The position numbers and the translations under genes are program-made. A DNA stretch of 8,822 bases from Tessaracoccus flavescens. Lineage in GTDB: Bacteria; Actinomycetota; Actinomycetes; Propionibacteriales; Propionibacteriaceae. Below the pieces are notes generated by a model. That model did not search any database. It saw only the letters and a program-made list of their open reading frames with translations, and was not told the DNA's origin. This document shows positions 1 through 5,546 of the stretch, piece by piece. Every line of letters starts with the position of its first letter. Position 1 is the stretch's first letter. The DNA lies in assembly GCA_020741375.1 (NCBI GenBank), contig DYZF01000273.1, positions 1-8,822 on the forward strand, in the 5' to 3' direction.

Positions 1-73
1 TCGAGTAGGGGGCGTACGCGAGCGCCGCGGCCTTCACCGCGGCGTCGCGCAACGACTCCCAATCGACGCTCAT
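1..73 (-). CDS. cdd: Cytidine deaminase, N-terminal fragment (runs off the left edge)
   Basis: Only the first 24 codons are present. They read MSVDWESLRDAA followed by VKAAALAYAPYS. The W-x-x-L helix and the closing A-Y-A-P-Y-S are the typical start of homotetrameric, zinc-dependent cytidine deaminases, where the next residues are normally F-P-V-G-A-A. The zinc-binding cysteines and the catalytic Glu lie outside the window. The family hydrolyses cytidine and deoxycytidine to uridine and deoxyuridine plus ammonia in the cytosol. The ATG overlaps the TGA of the upstream permease (ATGA, positions 70-73) and has no strong Shine-Dalgarno of its own, so translation is probably coupled to the transporter. 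Its position as the next gene after a BMP-type transporter supports nucleoside as the transported substrate. The identification rests on a short segment, but the match and the context agree. Confidence 0.85.
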   Translation of the reverse strand, partial: MSVDWESLRDAAVKAAALAYAPYS

Positions 74-1371
74 CAGTGCGTCTTCACGAAGTGCGCGCCG
101 TCGGCCGCAGGCGCCCGAACGCGTCCGACGAGGCCGGCCACGGCGATGATCGTGGCGAGGTACGGCAGCATCTCGATGAAGTCGCCGGGGATCGGCAGCG
201 CCATGAGCTTCGTCGTTTGCGCGAGGGCGCGGCAGAAGCCGAAGAACAGCGCCACCAGCGCGCCGAGCACGGGGTGCCAGCGGCCCATGATGACGGCGGC
301 TAGGGCGATGAAGCCGTAGCCGGCGGTGGGGTTGTTGTCCTGGAACGCACCCACGGAGCCGATGGTGAAGTAGGAGCCGCCGAGGCCGGCGAACAGGCCG
401 CCGAGCAGCACGGCCGATGCCTTCGTCCACACCACGTTGATGCCGACGGTGTCCGCCGCGTGCGGGTGCTCGCCGACGGAGCGGACGCGCAGACCCCACT
501 TGGTGCGGAACAACAGGAACCACACCAGCGGGATGGCAATGAACGCCATGTACGTCAGCGGCCGGAGCGAGAACAGGATCGGGCCGAGGAACGGGATCGA
601 TTCAAGCACCGGGATCCGCAGCGGCAGCATCGGGGTCACCGAGCCGTAGGTGCTCACGTCCTTGGCCACCAGCTGCTGGAAGATGAACCCAGTCAGGCCC
701 GTGGCCAGCAGGTTGATGACCACACCGATGATGACGTGATCGACGAGGTAGCGCAGCGTGAACAGCGCCAGCACGGCCGCCATTAGGAGGCCGGCGATGG
801 CCGCGGCGATCAGGGCCGCGACGAAGGAATTCGTCACGGAGTAGGTCAGCGACGCCGTGAACGCGGCGGTGAGGAACATGCCCTCGATGGCGATGTTGAC
901 GACGCCGGCCCGCTCGGCCAGCACGCCGCCCAGCACACCGAAGAACAGCGGCGTGGCGTATTCAAGGGTGAGGTTGAGCTGGCTGGTGAGGGTGAACGGC
1001 AGCGTCGAGCTGGCGGCGGCCCAGACGAGGAAGCCGACCAGGATGCCGAGCCCGGCCGCGACCGCCAGCACGGTGCGAGCGCGACCGTTGATCTTGCCGG
1101 TGAGGTAACCGATGCCGGCGCCGAGGACGACCAGCGAGCACAGGAGCACCGTGGGCATGCCGGGGAGCTCGATGGTGGGCAGCTGGACGTCGGCGAGAGC
1201 GTCGGAGAGCGCGATCCTGCCGGACTTGTTGACTGTGAAGGCCATGAACAACAAGATTGCGCCGAGGATCGTGACGAGGACGCCGACGGAGAGGCGCTGG
1301 GCCTTCGTCTGGGGCGATTCGACGCGCTCGTTGATCAGCGCGGCGGAGGCGGTGACTGGGGTGATGCTCAT
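73..1371 (-). CDS. Nucleoside-type ABC transporter permease 2 (BPD_transp_2 / LivH-RbsC family)
   Basis: This is a 432-residue polytopic membrane protein and the second of two permeases that would pair as the channel of the importer. Hydrophobic segments are visible at about 28-47, 73-92, 100-120, 138-155, 162-178, 183-206, 212-231, 270-288, 316-338, 352-380 and 400-416. Family landmarks are AGVVNIAIEGMF (155-166), HVIIGVVINLLATG (212-225), GEHPHAADTVGIN (300-312) just before a membrane segment, and GGLFAGLGGSYF (324-335). I chose the ATG at 1371 because it overlaps the TGA of permease 1 as ATGA, the same arrangement as at the next two junctions, and has a modest AAGGTGG upstream. An in-frame ATG at 1443 would add 24 polar residues but has no ribosome binding site and would sit deep inside permease 1. 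The first about 120 residues, with roughly three extra hydrophobic segments, make it longer than minimal members of about 300 residues. Confidence 0.93.
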   Translation of the reverse strand: MSITPVTASAALINERVESPQTKAQRLSVGVLVTILGAILLFMAFTVNKSGRIALSDALADVQLPTIELPGMPTVLLCSLVVLGAGIGYLTGKINGRARTVLAVAAGLGILVGFLVWAAASSTLPFTLTSQLNLTLEYATPLFFGVLGGVLAERAGVVNIAIEGMFLTAAFTASLTYSVTNSFVAALIAAAIAGLLMAAVLALFTLRYLVDHVIIGVVINLLATGLTGFIFQQLVAKDVSTYGSVTPMLPLRIPVLESIPFLGPILFSLRPLTYMAFIAIPLVWFLLFRTKWGLRVRSVGEHPHAADTVGINVVWTKASAVLLGGLFAGLGGSYFTIGSVGAFQDNNPTAGYGFIALAAVIMGRWHPVLGALVALFFGFCRALAQTTKLMALPIPGDFIEMLPYLATIIAVAGLVGRVRAPAADGAHFVKTH

Positions 1372-2558
1372 GCTGCGGCCACCTTCGCGCTCTGAACTTC
1401 GTGCTTCTTCACTTTTCGTTCTCGCAGGAACGGCAGTAACCATGCGACGAACGCGGGGGCCGCGACGAACAGCACGATGAGTGCCTGGATGAGGTCGGTC
1501 AGCTTGTCCGGGGTGCCGGCCATGACCACCATGGTGCGGCGCGACGCCTTGAGGGCGCCGAACAGCAGGCCGGCGAACACGACACCGAGCGGGCGTGAGC
1601 GGCCGAGCAGCGCCACGGTGATGGCGTCGAAGCCCAGCGTGCCGATGATCGTTCCGGTCATCTGCGGCGGGCTACCGGTGAGCAGGTCCGGCGCGGTCAC
1701 CGTGATGACGCCGCCGAGGCCGGCGAGGCCACCGGCGAGAGCCATGGTCAGCAGGGTGACGTTGGGCACGCTGGCACCGGCTGTCGCGGCGGCGTTGGGG
1801 TTGAGACCCACAGCCTTGAGGTGCACGCCGAACTTGGTGCGCTCCAGCAGCCACCACACGCCGACGGCGGCGAGGATGGCCAGGAAGAAGCCGAGGTGGA
1901 GCCGGGTGCCGTCGAGGCGCGGCATGGTGGCCGTCCATTCGAGCACCGGCGAGATCGGGTCGGTTCGGCCCGGGGTTTGGAACGCGGTCTGCATCATCAG
2001 GTACGCCAGCAGGCTGCCCGCGATGTAGTTCATCATGATGGTCAAGATGACCTCGTGTGCGCCGGTGCGTGCCTTCAGCAGGCCGACGATGCCGCCCCAG
2101 ATGCCGCCGGCGATGACGCCGACGAGGATCGCGAGCGGCAGGTGCAGGAAGATCGGCAGCCCCTTGAGCGTGAAGCCGATGTAGGCGGCCGTCAAGGCAC
2201 CCAGCATCGCCTGGCCCTGGCCACCGATGTTGAACAGGCCGGCGCGGAAGGCGACGGCGACGCCGAGGCCGGCGGCGATCAGGGGGGCGGCTTCGGCCGT
2301 CGTGTTGGTGATGGCCACCCACGAGCCCATCGAGCCCACCCACATGGCGTAGAAAGTGCTGGCAATCTTGTCCCACGAGGCGCTGAGCGCATCACCGGGC
2401 TGGGCGAAGAAATAGGCCCACTTGCCGGCAACCTCTGCGTCGGAGGCCACCATCACGATGGCGCCCACGATGAACGCGAGGATCAGTGAGGCGATGGTGA
2501 TGATGGTGGACTGCACCCATGCGGGGCGCGGCGCTTTCACCTTGGCGTCGACGCTCAT
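1368..2558 (-). CDS. Nucleoside-type ABC transporter permease 1 (BPD_transp_2 / LivH-RbsC family)
   Basis: This is a 396-residue integral membrane protein, homologous to but distinct from the permease that follows. After a short basic cytosolic N-terminus come hydrophobic segments at about 17-38, 90-106, 113-132, 138-160, 168-190, 221-238, 266-288, 300-317, 322-337 and 355-376. Landmarks are NIGGQGQAMLGAL (110-122), GAHEVILTIMMNYIAG (166-181), which resembles the coupling region of BMP-type transporters, and GLNPNAAATAGASV (251-264) followed by ALAGGLAGLGGV (273-284). The tail is basic and cytosolic. The start ATG at 2558 overlaps the TGA of the ATPase gene by four bases (ATGA), with GGAGG at 2566-2570 seven bases upstream. 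Stop and next start overlap in the same way at 1368-1371. It should form a heterodimer with permease 2 and dock on the ATPase. Confidence 0.93.
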   Translation of the reverse strand: MSVDAKVKAPRPAWVQSTIITIASLILAFIVGAIVMVASDAEVAGKWAYFFAQPGDALSASWDKIASTFYAMWVGSMGSWVAITNTTAEAAPLIAAGLGVAVAFRAGLFNIGGQGQAMLGALTAAYIGFTLKGLPIFLHLPLAILVGVIAGGIWGGIVGLLKARTGAHEVILTIMMNYIAGSLLAYLMMQTAFQTPGRTDPISPVLEWTATMPRLDGTRLHLGFFLAILAAVGVWWLLERTKFGVHLKAVGLNPNAAATAGASVPNVTLLTMALAGGLAGLGGVITVTAPDLLTGSPPQMTGTIIGTLGFDAITVALLGRSRPLGVVFAGLLFGALKASRRTMVVMAGTPDKLTDLIQALIVLFVAAPAFVAWLLPFLRERKVKKHEVQSAKVAAA

Positions 2559-4096
2559 GCTCGTGCCTCCTCAGCGGCAGCAACCGCGTCGTCGTAGGGG
2601 ATGCCGGCCATCATCAGGCCGAGGACATCACGGGGGGTGTCTGGGTCGACGATGCCGACAATCTTGCCGCGGTACATGACGGCAATCCGGTCTGCGAGCG
2701 TCTCGACCTCTTCGAGTTCCGTGGACACGATCAGGACGGCGGTGCCGCGGTCGCGCTCCTCCACGATGCGCTTGTGCAGGAACTCGATGGCGCCGACGTC
2801 GACGCCGCGGGTGGGCTGGCTGGCCAACAGCAGCGACAGCGGGCGCGATAGCTCGCGCGCGAGCACCACCTTCTGCTGGTTGCCGCCGGACAGCGAACGC
2901 ACCGGCTGGGTGTGTGATCCGGCGCGGATGTCGAACTCCTCGATGCGCGCGATGGCGTTGTCGGCGATCCGCTTGAGGTCCAGCGAGCCGAAGCGGCTGT
3001 ACTCGTCCAGGTTGTTGAGCACAAGGTTCTCGGCAATGGAGAATTCGCCGACGAAGCCGTCGCGGTGCCGGTCCTCCGGAACGAAGCCGAGGCCTGCCGC
3101 GATGGTCTTGGCCGGCTTCGCCCGGGAAATTTCGACGCCGTCGAGAATCGCGGATCCGCTGAGCGGCGTCATGGTGCCGAGCAGGGTTTCCGCGAGTTCG
3201 GTCTGGCCGTTGCCCTGCACGCCGGCGACGCAGACGATCTCGCCGCCGCGCACGGTGAGCGACAGGTGATCGACGGCGATCTGACCGTTGGGGCTGGTGA
3301 CGGTGAGGTCGTCGATGACGAGGCGGTCCTCGCCGAGGTTCGGCGGCTCCTTGGCCACCGACAGGTTGACGGCGCGGCCCACCATCATGGCGGCCATCTC
3401 GCCCTCGGAATCCTCCGGGTTGGCCTTGCCAACCACCTTGCCCCTGCGGATGACGGTGATGTCGTCGGCCACCTCGCGGACCTCGCGGAGCTTGTGGGTG
3501 ATGAACACGATCGCGCGGCCTTCGTCGCGCAGCGCCTTCATGACCACCATGAGCTCGTCGATCTCCTGCGGCGTGAGCACGGCGGTGGGCTCGTCGAAGA
3601 TCAGGTAGGTGGCGTCGTTGGCGAGGGCCTTGAGGATCTCGACGCGCTGCTGGATACCGACGGGGAGGTCCTCGACGAGGGCGTCCGGATCCACATCGAG
3701 CTTGTAGCGGGCGCTCAGCTCGCGCACCTTCTCGCGGGCCGCCCTGATGTCGAGGAGGCCGCCCTTGCCCGGCTCGTAGCCGAGCACCATGTTCTCGGCG
3801 ACGGTGAACACGGGGATGAGCATGAAGTGCTGGTGCACCATGCCGATGCCGGCTGCGGTTGCTTCCTTGGGGTTGGAGACTTTCAGCACCTCGTCGCCCA
3901 GCATGATGCGCCCCTCGTCGGGCTCGAGCAGCCCGAACAGGATGTTCATCAGGGTGGACTTACCGGCGCCGTTCTCGCCCAGCAAGCAGTGAATCCGACC
4001 AGGGACCACATCGATGCTGATCGAGTCGTTCGCGGTGAGCGAGCCGAATCTCTTCGTGATTCCCTGGAGGGAGAGCACGGGGGCTTGAGTCGTCAC
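2555..4096 (-). CDS. Nucleoside/simple-sugar ABC importer ATPase with two ABC domains
   Basis: This 513-residue cytosolic protein carries two fused ATPase domains, as in RbsA and in the ATPases of BMP-type nucleoside transporters. Domain 1 (about 6-240) is canonical: Walker A GENGAGKST (40-48), Q-loop Gln89, signature LPVGIQQ (144-150), Walker B LIFDEP with Asp168/Glu169, and H-loop His201. Domain 2 (about 257-500) is degenerate. Its Walker A-like GVQGNGQTEL (292-301) has Gln298 where Lys is expected, Walker B reads LLLASQPTRG with Ser426/Gln427 in place of Asp-Glu, and the H-loop position is Thr459. Its signature LSGGNQQ (402-408) is intact, so one composite site probably hydrolyses ATP. To my knowledge this asymmetry is normal for the subfamily. 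The GTG start is supported by AAGGGA at 4107-4112, ten bases upstream. The gene opens a run of four genes joined by ATGA overlaps and follows a 149-base gap holding a hairpin. Confidence 0.95.
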   Translation of the reverse strand: MTTQAPVLSLQGITKRFGSLTANDSISIDVVPGRIHCLLGENGAGKSTLMNILFGLLEPDEGRIMLGDEVLKVSNPKEATAAGIGMVHQHFMLIPVFTVAENMVLGYEPGKGGLLDIRAAREKVRELSARYKLDVDPDALVEDLPVGIQQRVEILKALANDATYLIFDEPTAVLTPQEIDELMVVMKALRDEGRAIVFITHKLREVREVADDITVIRRGKVVGKANPEDSEGEMAAMMVGRAVNLSVAKEPPNLGEDRLVIDDLTVTSPNGQIAVDHLSLTVRGGEIVCVAGVQGNGQTELAETLLGTMTPLSGSAILDGVEISRAKPAKTIAAGLGFVPEDRHRDGFVGEFSIAENLVLNNLDEYSRFGSLDLKRIADNAIARIEEFDIRAGSHTQPVRSLSGGNQQKVVLARELSRPLSLLLASQPTRGVDVGAIEFLHKRIVEERDRGTAVLIVSTELEEVETLADRIAVMYRGKIVGIVDPDTPRDVLGLMMAGIPYDDAVAAAEEARA

Positions 4097-4175
4097 GTCG
4101 ACTGATTCCCTTCGTTGCGCCGTCGTTGGCTTGGGAGATTAGCGTAGCGGCCTCACTGCCAGTGCGCGGGGATGA
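4097..4175 (-). promoter_or_regulatory. Leader between the hairpin and the ATPase gene, possible internal promoter
   Basis: This non-coding stretch separates the hairpin from the ATPase start. On the minus strand two overlapping -10-like hexamers, TACGCT (4141-4146) and TAATCT (4136-4141), fit the loose actinobacterial TAnnnT pattern. The window 17-18 bases upstream has no TTGACA-like -35. An odd palindrome, CACTG-G-CAGTG on the minus strand (4154-4164), lies where a -35 or an operator would sit. If a promoter exists here it would allow ATPase and permease expression independent of the lipoprotein gene. This is a weak call from motifs alone. Confidence 0.2.
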
Positions 4176-4209
4176 GTAAGGGAGAGGCGCCGAAGCGCCC
4201 CTCCCCTAC
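4176..4209 (-). terminator. Strong UUCG-capped hairpin after the lipoprotein gene: leaky terminator or 3'-end stabiliser
   Basis: Read as minus-strand RNA, GUAGGGGAGGGGCGC pairs with GCGCCUCUCCCUUAC around a UUCG loop closed by C-G. This gives a 15-base-pair stem whose only imperfections are two G-U wobbles. On the plus strand those two positions become A-C mismatches, so the structure is best suited to the minus-strand transcript. It begins 36 bases after the stop of the lipoprotein gene. No U-run follows (the next bases are UCAUCCCC), so it is not a textbook intrinsic terminator, although U-poor hairpins are common at actinobacterial 3' ends. Placed between the binding protein and the ATPase, it could cause partial termination or protect the 3' end of the lipoprotein mRNA. 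Either would raise binding protein over membrane components. Confidence 0.65.
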
Positions 4210-4245
4210 AGTGACTAGTCGCTAATCGCGATCAGCAGCCAAGGG

Positions 4246-5424
4246 TCACTTGGGCTGGCTGGGCGACGCGATGGTGATCGCACCGGAGATGATGTCGGCC
4301 TTGACCTGATCCAGCTCAGCGACGAGGCCCTCGGGGAGCTTCGACTCGAAGTCGTGGAACGGAGCCAGCTGAACGCCACCGTTTTCCAGGGTGCCGACGT
4401 ACGGGTCGGACGAGAAGCCGCCGTCGATGTCGGCCTTGATGGCCTCGAACACGGCGACATCCATGGCCTTCTGCACCGAGGTGATGATGCTGGCCTTGTA
4501 GTCGGGCATCGAGACGTAACCGTCGGCGTCAACCCAGATGGCGTTCACCTTGCCTCCAGACTCCTGGGCAGCCTGCAGCGCACCGGCACCGGCGGGGCCG
4601 GCCACGGGCAGGATGATGTCGGCGCCCTGAGCGATCAGGGTGTTCGCGGTGTTCTTGCCACCGGGGATGTCACCGAACGGGTTGTTGCCGCCGATGAACT
4701 GACCGTCCTGAGCAGCCTCGTCCCAGCCGATGACCTTGACGTCGGTGCCCTTGACGTCGGTGCCCTTGACGGTGTTGTGGTGCTTAACGCCCTCCGCGAA
4801 GCCGTCCATGAAGATGGAGACGGTGGGGTAGTTGGCGCCACCAAAGGTGCCAACGGTGCCGGTCTGGGTCATCGCAGCTGCAGCGTAGCCGGCGAGGAAC
4901 GCGGGCTGGGCAGCGTTGAACAGCAGGCCCTTGGCGTTGTCGACGCCCTCGAAGGAGCCGAAGTCAACGATGGTGAACTTCACGTCGGGGTTCTGCTTGG
5001 CAGCGGCCTCGGTGGCCGTGGCCAGCGCGAAGCCGACGGTGATGACCATGTTGCAGCCGTCGTCGACCATCGACTGAACATTGCCGGCGTACTCGCCCTC
5101 AGCATTCGACTCGATCTGGTTGGTCTTGATGCCGAGCTCTTCAGCGGCGCGCATCATGCCGTTGTGGGCGGTCTCGTTGAACGACTTGTCGTCGAAGCCG
5201 CCGGCGTCGGAGACCATGCAGGCCTTGTAGTTGGCAGCACCAGCAGGAGCCGACTCAGTGGCGGCGGCGCTGGACTCGGTGGTGGCCGGGGTGGACTCGG
5301 TGCCAGCGGCGGCGCTGGTAGTTCCACCGGCGGTGTTGGTGGCGCTCGGGGGCTGCGCACAGCCGGACAGAGCGAGAGCGGCAGCCGCGGACAGCGACAT
5401 GAGGCTCAACAGGGACTTCTTCAC
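4246..5424 (-). CDS. BMP/PnrA-family nucleoside-binding lipoprotein of the ABC importer
   Basis: This is a 392-residue exported substrate-binding protein. Residues 1-22 are a lipoprotein signal peptide: KK, a hydrophobic Leu/Ala core, and lipobox LSGC with Cys22 as the lipidated residue. Residues 23-64 are a Ser/Thr/Ala/Glu-rich tether. The periplasmic-binding-protein fold starts near 66. Family landmarks are SDAGGFDDKSFNE (72-84), GFALATATEAAAKQNPDVKF (131-150), AFLAGYAA (175-182), VGTFGGANYPTVSIFMDGF (191-209), GADIILPVAGPAGAGAL (267-283), IWVDADGY (296-303) and ITSVQKAMDVAV (314-325). PnrA-type relatives bind purine or pyrimidine nucleosides, and cdd in the same operon points the same way, although the ligand is inferred. 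The GTG start has AGGAGG (5432-5437) seven bases upstream. Two in-frame repeats occur inside: three seven-residue units in the tether and a doubled VKGTD at 219-228. Confidence 0.94.
   Translation of the reverse strand: MKKSLLSLMSLSAAAALALSGCAQPPSATNTAGGTTSAAAGTESTPATTESSAAATESAPAGAANYKACMVSDAGGFDDKSFNETAHNGMMRAAEELGIKTNQIESNAEGEYAGNVQSMVDDGCNMVITVGFALATATEAAAKQNPDVKFTIVDFGSFEGVDNAKGLLFNAAQPAFLAGYAAAAMTQTGTVGTFGGANYPTVSIFMDGFAEGVKHHNTVKGTDVKGTDVKVIGWDEAAQDGQFIGGNNPFGDIPGGKNTANTLIAQGADIILPVAGPAGAGALQAAQESGGKVNAIWVDADGYVSMPDYKASIITSVQKAMDVAVFEAIKADIDGGFSSDPYVGTLENGGVQLAPFHDFESKLPEGLVAELDQVKADIISGAITIASPSQPK
4741..4770 (-). repeat. Perfect 15-base tandem duplication inside the lipoprotein gene
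   Basis: The 15-mer GTCGGTGCCCTTGAC (plus strand) occurs twice back to back at 4741-4755 and 4756-4770. In the gene it encodes VKGTD twice (residues 219-228). The adjoining 15 bases (4726-4740, encoding VKVIG) match the unit at 12 of 15 positions, so this may be a third, diverged or ancestral copy. The unit is codon-aligned, so the reading frame is preserved. Confidence 0.95.
5252..5314 (-). repeat. Three imperfect 21-base tandem repeats in the lipoprotein tether
   Basis: GACTC(A/G)GTG recurs on the plus strand at 5252, 5273 and 5294, exactly 21 bases apart. In the protein this gives three seven-residue units, TESTPAT, TESSAAA and TESAPAG (residues 42-62), between the lipidated Cys and the folded domain. 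The period is a multiple of three, so gain or loss of units would change tether length without a frameshift. Confidence 0.85.
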
Positions 5425-5546
5425 GAAGGTTCCTCCTAGACAGAATTTGGCTCAATCGAGCGTACCCCTCGGCCCCCTGAAGGCGCATCTTGGCAGCCCT
5501 TTCGTTACCGAGCTGCAACAATCTCTGCTGCCCGCTGGCTAGGGAA
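5425..5546 (-). promoter_or_regulatory. Intergenic leader expected to hold the promoter of the transporter operon
   Basis: This 122-base gap separates the kinase stop from the lipoprotein start. The certain element is the Shine-Dalgarno AGGAGG at 5432-5437, seven bases before the GTG. A -10-like TACGCT lies at 5459-5464 on the minus strand and would place transcription start near 5452, giving a leader of about 28 bases. No convincing -35 is present 17-18 bases further upstream. The same TACGCT hexamer appears before the ATPase gene. No riboswitch-like architecture is recognisable, and there is no strong terminator for the kinase gene, so read-through from upstream is possible. Confidence 0.3.

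Noticed and set aside
1372..1443. Longer N-terminus for permease 2 starting at the ATG at 1443
   Set aside because: There is no ribosome binding site before it, the extra residues are polar and atypical, and the ATGA overlap at 1368-1371 matches the other junctions.
2820..4096. Loss of catalytic residues in the second ATPase domain as a broken gene
   Set aside because: The same degenerate Walker A and A/S-Q-P-T-R-G Walker B are, as far as I know, normal for ATPases of BMP-type transporters; the frame and the LSGGNQQ signature are intact.
4221..4236. Near-palindrome GCTAATCGCGATCAGC just after the lipoprotein gene as a regulator site
   Set aside because: It lies downstream of a stop codon rather than near a start, and an eight-base core palindrome is easily due to chance.
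4236..4532. Small minus-strand frame overlapping the 3' end of the lipoprotein gene
   Set aside because: It is a frame-shadow of the lipoprotein gene with a Ser/Pro/Arg-biased composition and no ribosome binding site evident.
3065..5439. Long open frames on the plus strand, such as 3065-4105 and 4354-5439, and many shorter ones elsewhere
   Set aside because: They lie entirely antisense to well-recognised minus-strand genes, are rich in Gly/Val/Asp/Arg with no family pattern, and are expected in DNA with strong GC bias at third codon positions.
5490..5518. Bulged inverted repeat TTGGCAGC / GCTGCAA as an operator or terminator after the kinase gene
   Set aside because: Only seven pairs with a bulge and a 14-base loop, and no U-run; too weak to call.
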